A stretch of 64,000 nt of DNA from Mesorhizobium sp. AR07 (GTDB lineage Bacteria > Pseudomonadota > Alphaproteobacteria > Rhizobiales > Rhizobiaceae), in contig NZ_CP080525.1 in the NCBI RefSeq assembly GCF_024746815.1, positions 186,001 through 250,000 of the forward strand, in the 5' to 3' direction. Positions 17,563 to 25,443 of the stretch are shown piece after piece. Within the stretch, counting starts at the first letter, position 1, and each line of letters begins with the position of its first letter. Below the pieces are notes generated by a model that saw only the letters and a program-made list of their open reading frames with translations, was not told where the DNA came from and did not search any database. The translations under genes and the position numbers were made by a program.

Positions 17563-18195
17563 TCAGCGTTGCGCTTCGGTCGCCATCTTCAGCGCCAATG
17601 CCGTCAGCACGGTGCCCATCATCAAGCGCTGGATGACCAGCCATAGCGGCCGGCCGGCGAGGAAGGCGGCTATCGAGCCCGCCGTCACCGCGATGATGGC
17701 ATTGACGCTGAGGCTGATCGATATCTGCGTCGCCCCGAGCACCAGAAGCTGCGACAGGACATGGCCTTTGCCCGGGCTGATGAATTGCGGCAGCAGCGAC
17801 AGATAGAGCACGGCCACCTTCGGATTGAGCAGATTGGTCATCAAGCCCATGGCGAACAGCTTGCGCGGCCGGTCCTTGGGGAGCTCGCGCACCTGGAACG
17901 GCGAGTGTCCGCCCGGCTTCACCGCCTGCCACGCCAGCCACAAGAGATAGAGCACACCGGCAAAGCGCAGCGCGTCATAGGCGAAGGGTACGGCAAGCAG
18001 CAGCGCGGTGATGCCGAATGCCGCCGCCAGCACATAGAAGACAAAGCCGAGCGCGACGCCACCAAGCGAGATCAGCCCGGCTTTCGGCCCTTGCGACAGG
18101 GAACGCGAGATCAGATAGATCATGTTCGGGCCTGGCGTCAGCACCATGCCGAGGCAGACCAGCGCGAAAGCGAGATGATTGGCGGTTTCGGGCAT
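17563..18195 (-). CDS. LysE/RhtB-family amino-acid exporter
   Basis: A 210-residue protein with six hydrophobic segments and the family hallmark LTPGPNMIYLISRSLSQGPKAGLISLGG near the N-terminus, followed by FAGVLYLLWLAWQAVK and LLNPKVAVLYLSLLPQFI. Members export lysine, threonine, homoserine lactones or related small molecules; the substrate cannot be called. The ATG at 18195 starts MPETANHLAFALVC; the frame continues to 18258 without a start signal. Confidence 0.88.
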   Translation of the reverse strand: MPETANHLAFALVCLGMVLTPGPNMIYLISRSLSQGPKAGLISLGGVALGFVFYVLAAAFGITALLLAVPFAYDALRFAGVLYLLWLAWQAVKPGGHSPFQVRELPKDRPRKLFAMGLMTNLLNPKVAVLYLSLLPQFISPGKGHVLSQLLVLGATQISISLSVNAIIAVTAGSIAAFLAGRPLWLVIQRLMMGTVLTALALKMATEAQR

Positions 18196-18322
18196 CTGTT
18201 CGTTTCCCAGCGCGCCGCGGTGGATGTGCGGAACCGAGTCGCCAACATCTGCCCGCACCGGCAGGCGCGCGCAAGAGCATGGTGGCGCCAGCCGTTGCGC
18301 CAGAAAAGCTGTCTTGGCTAAG

Positions 18323-18368
18323 GCATATCGCCCAAAAGCGACCTTGGTTTTGAGAACAGAGAAGCGAT
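18323..18368. repeat. Extragenic palindrome, family A copy 1
   Basis: GCATATCGCCCAAAAG followed by a loop and a TTTTGAG-containing arm, ending GCGAT. It matches 25341-25380 closely at both ends and can form a hairpin (CCAAAA with TTTTG). The family appears to be an intergenic rhizobial repeat. It marks the left edge of an AT-richer patch. Confidence 0.6.
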
Positions 18369-18423
18369 TAGACCATACTTAACAGACGCTGCTAGCCGTG
18401 CAAATATCCTCCTACAAAAAGGC

Positions 18424-18437
18424 AGGTCTTTAGACCT
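18424..18437. promoter_or_regulatory. Perfect 14-bp palindrome upstream of the split gene
   Basis: AGGTCTTTAGACCT is a perfect palindrome about 50 bases before the ATG at 18486, in AT-richer sequence. It could be an operator or a short hairpin in the leader; no regulator sits next to it. Confidence 0.3.
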
Positions 18438-18485
18438 CCCTCCTCTATTTTTCCGCTCGCGAATGACGTTACAGGTAGAAATACG

Positions 18486-18650
18486 ATGGCTGATAGCCAA
18501 GCCAATAACAGTATCAAGAAAACCAGGACCGTAAGAGTTTCTATGTGGAACGTTTCCTTATCGGACGCTGAATTTTGGTTCTCAATTTCGAGCTGGGTGC
18601 TCGTGATCTCCGCAATTGGTGTGGGGTTGGCCACATACGGCGTCACGTGA
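18486..18650 (+). CDS. Small single-TM protein, 5' part of a split gene
   Basis: A 54-residue reading frame: a polar N-terminus (MADSQANNSIKKTRTVRVSM) followed by LSDAEFWFSISSWVLVIS and AIGVGLATYGVT, a clear membrane helix. It stops at TGA 18648-18650, and the next frame starts with the overlapping ATG at 18650. From memory, related rhizobial proteins have the TM segment and the following coiled coil in one chain, so this is probably the 5' half of a frameshifted gene. Alternatively it is a coupled small membrane subunit. Confidence 0.55.
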   Translation: MADSQANNSIKKTRTVRVSMWNVSLSDAEFWFSISSWVLVISAIGVGLATYGVT

Positions 18651-19222
18651 TGGGCACTGCCAAAGAATATTTCGCTAACGAACGCATTGCGGAAAACGAG
18701 GCTGTCGCAGCACGGGCAAATGAGGCGGCAGCAAACGCAAATGCGAGAGCACTTGAGGCACAACTAGCTCTTGAGAGGTTCAAAGCGCCGCGCGCTCTTT
18801 CTAGTGAGCAGCAGCGCGATATCGCAAATAGGATGTCGAAATGGGCGGTGCTCGAAAAGTCAGGAGAGAAGCAATCCATCGCCGTTTTTTCGGTGAGCGA
18901 TAGTATGGAATCGAAATGGTTAGCGAACCAGCTGGCTGAAATTTTGGGCCCCGACGGTGCTAAGTGTTCGATAAATCGGAATTCCGTGATGTATGGCGCA
19001 TCGTATAATGTTCGCGGTGTCGGATTATTGATTAGTTCAAGCCCGCGGGGCGCAGCAGTAGCGACAGATTTGCTTAATTCTCTCACCGAAAATGGTATTT
19101 CTGCGTTCATAGTCCCGCAAAGACGTAGCGGCTGCGCTGAGATGAAAGGGGAGGAGGACAAAGACGATACCAATCCGTGGTGCTCGTCCATTTCGTTGAT
19201 GGTCGGTGAAAAACCCTCATAA
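18650..19222 (+). CDS. Coiled-coil protein, 3' part of a split gene
   Basis: A 190-residue frame starting MGTAKEYFANERIAENEAVA. Residues ~1-45 are Ala/Glu/Asn-rich and likely coiled coil; LSSEQQRDIANRMSKW begins a globular C-terminal domain (IAVFSVSDSMESKWLANQLAEIL) that I do not recognise. Its start overlaps the stop of the preceding TM frame in TGATG, in the -1 register. Codon usage is less GC-rich than its neighbours, which suggests horizontal acquisition. Read alone, it lacks any anchor. If expressed by coupling or frameshifting it would join the membrane segment upstream. Confidence 0.6.
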   Translation: MGTAKEYFANERIAENEAVAARANEAAANANARALEAQLALERFKAPRALSSEQQRDIANRMSKWAVLEKSGEKQSIAVFSVSDSMESKWLANQLAEILGPDGAKCSINRNSVMYGASYNVRGVGLLISSSPRGAAVATDLLNSLTENGISAFIVPQRRSGCAEMKGEEDKDDTNPWCSSISLMVGEKPS

Positions 19223-19275
19223 TCGCGAACAAAGATCTGAGGTGCGTCGCCTGAATCCGTTTCGGCGCCCCTGGA

Positions 19276-21261
19276 TCAGCTGACGATGCGCAGGTTCGAC
19301 AATTCGTTGCCGATTTCCTTGAAATCATTCGACAAGGTAGCGCCGGTCGCATTCCAGAACAGTTTGGCAGGCTTGCTCGCGTCCGTCGGGTCCTTGCGGA
19401 AGCGCGAGTCCGACGAGCAGGATTTCAGCGCATCGATCGCCTGCTTGTCGCTGGCATTGGTGGTGGACAGGTCGAGCGCCACCGTCATCACCAGGATGTT
19501 GGCTGCCTTGGCGTTGTTGCAAAGCGTTGCCATCTGCTCATTGAGCGCGTTGGTGTAGTTGCCGTTCGAATAGTTGAACTGACCAATGGCGCTCGACGTG
19601 CCCATAAACAGGCGGCCGACCGAAGTGCTGTTGTAGCCGGGGTTGAGATAGCCGTAGGACGCATAGGTCGACTTCGAATCGGCGGGGTCGGAAAAGCCCA
19701 GCGACGACGGTGTGTAGTAGGTGTTGGCGCCGTCGGTCAGCACGATCACGACCTTGTCGTTGCCTCTGTCTGTTTCCGCGCGTCCTTGCGTGAACGGCTC
19801 GCCGCTCGACACAACCCGCCAGCCCCAGGCCATGCCCTCGGGAACATTGGTGCCGCCATTCGGCTGCATCAGGTCGATTGCGGCCTTGATCGCGGTGAGG
19901 CCATCGGCGACGCTGACATCGGTCAGCGGCGTAATCGCGGTGGTGGTGCAGCTGTAGTTCGGGCCATTTCCGGCCGGAAGCGCCGGCGCATCGATCGGCC
20001 GCGGCTGGAAGTATTTGGTCATGTTGCGCAACTGGGATTGGCCGGTCGAGCTCGAAGGGTCGTCGTTCCACCAGCTGTTCACGGCACCGTAGGTCTTCGG
20101 CGCGGCTTCGTTGGGATCCTGTGTGATCTTCCAATGGTTGCCGGGTTCGTCCGGGGCAAACATCGGCACGAACATCGTCGCCGGATCGCCGACACCTATG
20201 CCGGTGTTCGCCGAGCCGCCGGACGGCGCAGCGTCGTTGATATTGTAGGGATAGGGCCGGGCCTCGACGCAGCCTTGCCAACTGGCGAACGGACCATAGG
20301 AATCGATATAGTCATATTCATCGTGGCTGCTCTTGCAGGTGCTGTTCGAGTTGTATTGGTCGCACACCACACGCTTGCTGCTGGTGACGCGCTCATGGTT
20401 GGTGACGACCTTCATGTCGCGGTAGAGCGAAAACCGGGTCAGCATCTGGCCTTCGTCGGCACCCCATCCGGAGCCGCGCTTGTACCAGATGCCATTGGTC
20501 TGCTGGGCGTACTTACCGGCCGTGTTCAGCGTCGACCAGTCGAAGTTCTCGTTCGATACCGGCGACAGGCCTTCGGTGTCCATCCACGACGCGTTGCCGT
20601 TGCCTGGGCCGACATTGACCGAGGCGGCGAATGGCACGAGACCGAATTGCACCGGCTTGTCGACCTGCTTGATCATTGCCGCCTGCTGGGCCAGCGTGTC
20701 GACCAGCTGTTTGGCCGCATTCTTGAGGAGATCGATGCGCTTTTGCCCGGAGCCCGTTCCCGGCGTGGTCATCGATCCGGAATTGTCGAGCACCAGGGCG
20801 ACTTCCAGAGTGTTCTTCAGCCGCACTTCCGAGGTGACGTCGAAGCTGATCTTCTGGTTCGCGGCGGCTTCGGATTTACCGATGAGCTGGCCGAAGACAG
20901 GATAGAAATAGGGCTTGTAGTCCAGCCGCGCGCTCATCTTGAGCAAGCCGCCGCCGCTGGTGTTGCTTGGCAAGGTGACGCTAAGCGTCGCGTTGGCGGG
21001 ATTGACGTCGTTGAGGTTGGCGTTGAAGAAGTTGAGCGCGTAGGCTCTCAGCTGGTCGTCGGTCGCGCCTTCCGTCAGTCGGCGCGCCGTGGCGAAGTTG
21101 GCGGCGTCGAGCGCATTCGCCACCGCTTGCTTTTCACGGTTCATCTCGGTGAAGTCGACCGCCATCGCCAGGCCGCCGATCAGCGGCACCATCGCAACGA
21201 TTGTCATAAGAGCATAGTTGCCGCGCCTGTCGCGGCAGAACCGACGCCAAAGTTCATGCAT
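19276..21261 (-). CDS. TadG-like pilus-assembly protein with von Willebrand factor A domain
   Basis: A 661-residue protein. The N-terminus has the TadE/TadG form: a basic stretch (FCRDRRGNYALMTIVA) with a helix cleaved or anchored at residues ~15-35, containing the prepilin-like DRRGN. A VWA domain follows with an intact MIDAS motif DNSGSM near residue 155, and a second half containing GGTNVPEGMAWGW and VIVLTDGANTYY; a ~230-residue insertion lies between. It is probably exported and may bind a metal-dependent ligand at the surface. No other tad genes are nearby. The ATG at 21261 is preferred over a GTG at 21312, though neither has a good ribosome-binding site. Confidence 0.82.
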   Translation of the reverse strand: MHELWRRFCRDRRGNYALMTIVAMVPLIGGLAMAVDFTEMNREKQAVANALDAANFATARRLTEGATDDQLRAYALNFFNANLNDVNPANATLSVTLPSNTSGGGLLKMSARLDYKPYFYPVFGQLIGKSEAAANQKISFDVTSEVRLKNTLEVALVLDNSGSMTTPGTGSGQKRIDLLKNAAKQLVDTLAQQAAMIKQVDKPVQFGLVPFAASVNVGPGNGNASWMDTEGLSPVSNENFDWSTLNTAGKYAQQTNGIWYKRGSGWGADEGQMLTRFSLYRDMKVVTNHERVTSSKRVVCDQYNSNSTCKSSHDEYDYIDSYGPFASWQGCVEARPYPYNINDAAPSGGSANTGIGVGDPATMFVPMFAPDEPGNHWKITQDPNEAAPKTYGAVNSWWNDDPSSSTGQSQLRNMTKYFQPRPIDAPALPAGNGPNYSCTTTAITPLTDVSVADGLTAIKAAIDLMQPNGGTNVPEGMAWGWRVVSSGEPFTQGRAETDRGNDKVVIVLTDGANTYYTPSSLGFSDPADSKSTYASYGYLNPGYNSTSVGRLFMGTSSAIGQFNYSNGNYTNALNEQMATLCNNAKAANILVMTVALDLSTTNASDKQAIDALKSCSSDSRFRKDPTDASKPAKLFWNATGATLSNDFKEIGNELSNLRIVS

Positions 21262-21580
21262 GTCTTGCAGCGGCCCCCGCCGACGGATTCTCGATCGACG
21301 CCAGCTTTTCACAAAACGCTGAAGGAGGGGTTTGGGAAACCGCTCGATTGCCTGGTCATCGCTTCACCAACCGCTAACCAATCCGGCGACCTCATTCGTC
21401 AACCGGCGTAGCCCCCTCGGGCTGGTGCGCATCTCGTATTGGCAAAATGCCGATCGGCTGACGATACGCAGCCGCCCGGGCGAAAGCTGGTGACAGGCCG
21501 GAGCGGTTCGGTTAATCCCAACCGGCTGCGGCGAACCGTCGGTCGTGGCACTTGCAATGAACATGACTGAAGGAAACGGC
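21262..21580. other. Divergent intergenic region between TadG-like gene and HAD hydrolase gene
   Basis: This 319-bp gap has no gene that I can support. It should hold two divergent promoters. A CGGTT/AACCG inverted repeat lies near 21507-21529. No recognisable sigma-70 boxes, riboswitch or repeat family were found. Confidence 0.4.
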
Positions 21581-22441
21581 ATGGCGGATTCGCCTGAAAT
21601 CATCGGCTCGCTGGAAGACGTGTCGAAGGCCTATTCGGCAATCCTGTGCGACGTCTGGGGCGTTGTGCACAATGGCGAACGGCATTTTCCTGTCGCGGCT
21701 TCGGCGCTGGCGAGGGCTCGAGCGGCAGAAATCCCCGTCGTCCTGATCACCAATTCGCCGCGCAGAAGTGCCGATGTCGTGGCGCAGATGAACGCGATCG
21801 GCGTTCCACCATCAGCCTACGACCGTGTCGTCACGTCGGGCGACGTGACCCGCGACCTGATCGCCGAGGGTCCTCGAAAAATCTTCCATATCGGCGCCGA
21901 CCGCGATTTCACGCTCTATGACGGTCTCGACGTCGAGCTTGTCGAGGAATTCGAGGCGTCGGGCGTCGTCTGTACCGGTCTGTTCGATGATGAGGTCGAG
22001 AAGCCTGAGGATTACACAGAGCTTCTGCGGCGACTGCGGGCCAGGAACCTGCCCTTCATCTGTGCAAATCCCGATATCGTGGTCGAGCGCGGCGAACGCA
22101 TCATCTGGTGTGCCGGCGCGCTGGCACGCGATTATGCCCAGCTCGGCGGTCGTACGCTGATCGCCGGAAAACCTTACGCGCCGATCTATAAGCTGGCGAT
22201 GAAGGAGGTTGCGGAGATTCTTGGCCGGCCTGTCGAGCGCGGCGAAGTGCTGGCCATCGGCGACGGCATGATGACCGATGTGAAGGGCGCCGCCGACAAT
22301 GGTTTCGACGTTCTCTATGTCTCCGGCGGTATTCATGCCCGCGACTATGGCGACGCATCGCAGCCGGATCCGGCAAGGCTGGCGACGTTCCTGGAGAAGC
22401 ACGGCTATCGTCCGGTGGCCGTCATTCCGAAACTGCGGTAG
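21581..22441 (+). CDS. TIGR01459-family HAD hydrolase
   Basis: A 286-residue HAD-superfamily phosphatase of the NagD-like class IIA. The catalytic CDVWGVVHNGE (nucleophile Asp with DxW) is near residue 26; motif II is VLITNSPRR; motif IV is AIGDGMMTDVKGAADNG. The cap lies between, with FICANPD. The ATG at 21581 follows AAGGAAACGGC, and upstream ATGs at 21557 and 21563 are less supported. Its stop is six bases before ribF, and this pairing suggests a flavin-related or general nucleotide phosphatase role, but the substrate is unknown. Confidence 0.88.
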   Translation: MADSPEIIGSLEDVSKAYSAILCDVWGVVHNGERHFPVAASALARARAAEIPVVLITNSPRRSADVVAQMNAIGVPPSAYDRVVTSGDVTRDLIAEGPRKIFHIGADRDFTLYDGLDVELVEEFEASGVVCTGLFDDEVEKPEDYTELLRRLRARNLPFICANPDIVVERGERIIWCAGALARDYAQLGGRTLIAGKPYAPIYKLAMKEVAEILGRPVERGEVLAIGDGMMTDVKGAADNGFDVLYVSGGIHARDYGDASQPDPARLATFLEKHGYRPVAVIPKLR

Positions 22442-22447
22442 GTGACG

Positions 22448-23428
22448 ATGCCAGCCTTCCAGCACATTTTGGCAACCGCGCCACTGCCCGCGCAATTGCG
22501 TGGCGGCGTGGTGGCGATCGGCAATTTCGATGGTGTCCATCGCGGCCATCAGGCGGTGCTCGAGCGCGCATTGGCGGAAGCCCAGCGGCGCGGTGCGCCA
22601 GCCCTGGTGCTGACATTCGAACCGCACCCGCGAAAAATCTTCAGGCCTGACATGCCGTTGTTCGTGCTGACGCCGCCGCCCATGAAGGCGCGGCTCCTGT
22701 CGCGGCTGGGTTTTGCCGCGCTCGTCGAGCAGCCGTTCACCCGCGATTTCGCCTCGCTGTCGGCAGAAGCATTCGTGACCGACGTGCTGGAGAAAAACCT
22801 TGGCATTACCTATGCCGTGACCGGGTTCGATTTTCATTTCGGCAAGGATCGTCAGGGTGGCCCTGCCTATCTGATGGCGGCCGGCGAGCGTCATGGTTTC
22901 GGCGTCACGCTTGTCGATGCCTTTCGTGACGAGGGCGCCGAGGTGGTGTCGTCGAGCCGCATCCGCGGCTTGCTCGGCGATGGCGCGGTGGCGGAGGCCG
23001 CCGGACTGCTTGGCTATCGTTTCACCGTCGAAAGCGAGGTGGTGGGCGGCCAGCAGCTCGGCCGCACGCTTGGCTTTCCAACCGCGAATATGCGGCTTTC
23101 CGCTGAAGCCGCGCTGAAGGAGGGCATCTATGCCGTCCGCTTTCGTCGCGCCGACGGCACGCTTCATGACGGTGTCGCCAGCTTCGGCCGTCGCCCGACC
23201 GTCGACGACGATGGCGCGCCGCTTCTGGAAACCTTCGTCTTCGATTTCTCCGGCGATCTCTACGGCGAGGTCTGCCAGGTTTCTTTCTTCGGTTTCCTGC
23301 GCCCGGAGGTGAAGTTCGAAGGGCTCGATGCGCTGGTGGCGCAGATGAAGCGTGACGAAGCCGAAGCACGCGCGCTGCTTGCCGGCGTCAAGCCGCTCTC
23401 CGACCTCGACGCAGCCATGACCTTTTAA
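22448..23428 (+). CDS. ribF: Bifunctional riboflavin kinase / FAD synthetase
   Basis: A 326-residue enzyme that phosphorylates riboflavin to FMN and adenylates FMN to FAD. The N-terminal nucleotidyltransferase domain has VVAIGNFDGVHRGHQAVL (GxFDGxHxGH) and SSSRIRGLLGDG; the C-terminal kinase domain has LGRTLGFPTANM and YAVRF. Length matches the family. The ATG at 22448 follows TAGGTGACG and sits right behind the HAD gene, so the two are probably cotranscribed. Confidence 0.93.
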   Translation: MPAFQHILATAPLPAQLRGGVVAIGNFDGVHRGHQAVLERALAEAQRRGAPALVLTFEPHPRKIFRPDMPLFVLTPPPMKARLLSRLGFAALVEQPFTRDFASLSAEAFVTDVLEKNLGITYAVTGFDFHFGKDRQGGPAYLMAAGERHGFGVTLVDAFRDEGAEVVSSSRIRGLLGDGAVAEAAGLLGYRFTVESEVVGGQQLGRTLGFPTANMRLSAEAALKEGIYAVRFRRADGTLHDGVASFGRRPTVDDDGAPLLETFVFDFSGDLYGEVCQVSFFGFLRPEVKFEGLDALVAQMKRDEAEARALLAGVKPLSDLDAAMTF

Positions 23429-23454
23429 AGTCTGTTGGTTTCCTGCGCGCTGCT

Positions 23455-24009
23455 CTACTTTTTCAGCGCCAGGCCGACGGCGATGAAGGTCCAGCCCTGG
23501 AAGATCAGGTCGATCGCGAGAAACAATCCGAGCACCCACAGGCTGTTGACCGGCCAGCCCATGGCGATGATCAGGCCGGCAAGCGCGCTGATGACACCGG
23601 CCGCGACGATCCAGCCCCAGCCGCGTTCCGGCCGGTGGCTGTAGCCGACCCAGGCCCTGAGCGCACCGGAAGCGACGAGCGCGATGGCCAGCAGGAACGT
23701 CAATACCGCCGAGGCAAGCAGCGGATTGTAGAAGGCGAAAAAACCGGCGACGGCATAGAGAAGTCCGCTGAGCAGCCAGTAGAAGAAGCGGCCCCAGGCC
23801 TTGACGCCGAACGCATGCACGATCTCGATGACGCCGGCCATCAGCATCAGCCACCCCACGACATAGACCGAAGCCACCGTGGCGACGAACAGATTGCCGA
23901 AGGCTATGCCGCCGAAGATGAGCAGCAGCACGCCGAGCGCGACAAACCATCCCCATTTTGTCCGTGTCTGTTCGATCGCGGTTTTCAAGGCGTTGCCATG
24001 CAGGGTCAT
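23455..24009 (-). CDS. HdeD-family membrane protein
   Basis: A 184-residue protein with six hydrophobic segments in pairs, each pair roughly the DUF308 unit (WFVALGVLLLIFGGIAFGN; RFFYWLLSGLLYAVAGFFAF; GWIVAAGVISALAGLII). HdeD proteins are linked to acid resistance in enterobacteria; the role in rhizobia is unproven. I favour the ATG at 24009, which has GGAG nine bases upstream; an ATG at 24024 is the alternative. It converges on ribF. Confidence 0.82.
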   Translation of the reverse strand: MTLHGNALKTAIEQTRTKWGWFVALGVLLLIFGGIAFGNLFVATVASVYVVGWLMLMAGVIEIVHAFGVKAWGRFFYWLLSGLLYAVAGFFAFYNPLLASAVLTFLLAIALVASGALRAWVGYSHRPERGWGWIVAAGVISALAGLIIAMGWPVNSLWVLGLFLAIDLIFQGWTFIAVGLALKK

Positions 24010-24204
24010 TGTCGCGGTCTCCATCAAAGGCTGCGGGGTACTGCCAGATGGAGGTTAGTCCCGGTGCCGGCCAACGTCCAGCCGATGACCGACGGCGCGA
24101 TCACGGCAATCCGCGATCGGATGTCTCGGGTTTAAATCAAATTTTACCAAACGGCCGTCAAAGCTGTCATCGGTAATAGTGTGCGTTGTGTTAGTGGAGT
24201 GGCC

Positions 24205-25011
24205 ATGAGTCCGGTCGGGAAAATCTCTGTGATGTTGGCCGCTGCGGTGCTGGGTAGCGCGGGCGCCGCCAATGCGGGCGAGGGCAGCTGGCTGTCCGGC
24301 GACTGGTATCTGACCGTCGGCGCCACGGGCATGGTCGCGCCGAACTTCGATGGCGGCAAGAAGTACCTGCTCAGTGCCTCGCCGATCGTCTCTCTGGGCA
24401 AGGCCGGACCGGCGGCCCGCTTCACCTCGCGCAACGACAACATCTCATTGGCGCTGGTCGACGATGGCAGCGTTCGTGCCGGCCTGACCGGCAAGTTCCT
24501 GTTTTCCCGTGACGATGGCAACGCCGATGAATTGAAGGGCCTCGATCCGGTTCGCTGGGGCGGCGAGGTCGGCGGCTTCTTCGAATTCTATCCGACCGAT
24601 TGGCTGCGCGCCCGCGCCGAACTGCGCCACGGCATTCGCGCGCACAACGGCTTTGTCGCCGATATCGCCGCCGACGCCTTTTATGACGTCACGCCAACTG
24701 TCCGGATTTCGGGCGGGCCGCGTGTTTCATTTGCCTCGGCCAACTATTTCGACGCCTATTACGGCGTCGACGCGCAGGAGGCCGTCGCCTCGGGGCTCAG
24801 CGAATATCATCCCGGTGGCGGCCTGAAATCGACCGGCCTCGGCGGCGCCATAACCTGGAAGGTGACGGAGCCGATGACCGCCAGCCTGTTTGGCGAATAT
24901 TCGCGCCTGATGGGGCCTGCGGCCGATTCCAGCCTGGTCAGGGAGCGCGGCGACCGCAACCAGTTCATGATCGGCGTCTCGACCACCTATCGCTTCAACT
25001 TCACGATGTAA
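24205..25011 (+). CDS. MipA/OmpV-family outer-membrane protein
   Basis: A 268-residue protein with a signal peptide (VLGSAGAANA, cleavage before GEGSW) and alternating beta-barrel strands: WYLTVGATGMVAPNFDG at the N-terminus and FMIGVSTTYRFNFTM at the end. MipA/OmpV proteins are outer-membrane porin-like or murein-hydrolase scaffold proteins. The terminal Met after Phe is unusual because barrels end in an aromatic residue; the last stop base is the first base of a repeat, so the tail may have been altered by insertion. The ATG at 24205 follows GTGGAGTGGCC. Confidence 0.85.
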   Translation: MSPVGKISVMLAAAVLGSAGAANAGEGSWLSGDWYLTVGATGMVAPNFDGGKKYLLSASPIVSLGKAGPAARFTSRNDNISLALVDDGSVRAGLTGKFLFSRDDGNADELKGLDPVRWGGEVGGFFEFYPTDWLRARAELRHGIRAHNGFVADIAADAFYDVTPTVRISGGPRVSFASANYFDAYYGVDAQEAVASGLSEYHPGGGLKSTGLGGAITWKVTEPMTASLFGEYSRLMGPAADSSLVRERGDRNQFMIGVSTTYRFNFTM

Positions 25012-25153
25012 GAGACTGTTTGGTAATTCTACTCCGGCGGCCATCTAGCGGCGTTTTCTGCGCTTCCGGTGCTCATGGACCCAATGTCCACTGCGCTAAG
25101 GTTCTCAAAACCACCACCATATGACTCGCCGGAGCGAATTTCGAACAGTCTCT
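25011..25153. mobile_element. MITE-like element with ~27-bp imperfect terminal inverted repeats
   Basis: A 143-bp non-coding element. The ends AGAGACTGTT (25011-25020) and AACAGTCTCT (25144-25153) are perfect inverted repeats, and similarity extends inward to CTCCGGCGG / CGCCGGAG. The left half recurs at 1930-1999. Its first A is the last base of the MipA stop codon TAA. There is no transposase in the window and no certain target duplication. The rest of the gap to the ileS start (25154-25443) holds no gene, only the repeat at 25341. Confidence 0.65.
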
Positions 25154-25340
25154 AAGTGAATCGAACGAGGCGCTTTATTCCTGCGCCTATCTCGGCTAAA
25201 AGCCCACCGATGACGAGCTTTTCGCGCCTTCACGCGCTGGCGATACGAATTACCGGCCCGGTGTTCCGGGCGGCCTGAGCGCCGCCGGAGCCGCCTGGAA
25301 TCTTGCGCGCGGCCTCTCGCGCTTTTTCCAGATCATCAAC

Positions 25341-25380
25341 GCATATCGCCCAAAAGTGGCTTCGGTTTTGGGAAAGCGAT
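25341..25380. repeat. Extragenic palindrome, family A copy 2
   Basis: GCATATCGCCCAAAAG, then a loop, then TTTTGGG and a closing GCGAT. CCCAAAA can pair with TTTTGGG. It matches 18323-18368. It lies in the ileS leader, about 65 bases before the start. Confidence 0.6.
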
Positions 25381-25443
25381 AGGCGTCAAGGCAAAGACTT
25401 CAACGCCGCAGGCCGTCTGGCCGGGCACGCACATGGCAGACCA

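Noticed and set aside
18630..18660. Programmed -1 ribosomal frameshift in the split gene
   Set aside because: No X-XXY-YYZ slippery heptamer or obvious downstream pseudoknot is visible; simple frameshift or coupling is more likely.
21812..23956. Minus-strand open frame of 714 codons opposite the HAD and ribF genes
   Set aside because: Composition is that of an antisense shadow; ribF and the HAD hydrolase have clear motifs on the plus strand.
25154..25340. tRNA, T-box or other riboswitch in the ileS leader
   Set aside because: I found no cloverleaf, T-box consensus (TGG) or specifier loop; only repeats are recognisable.
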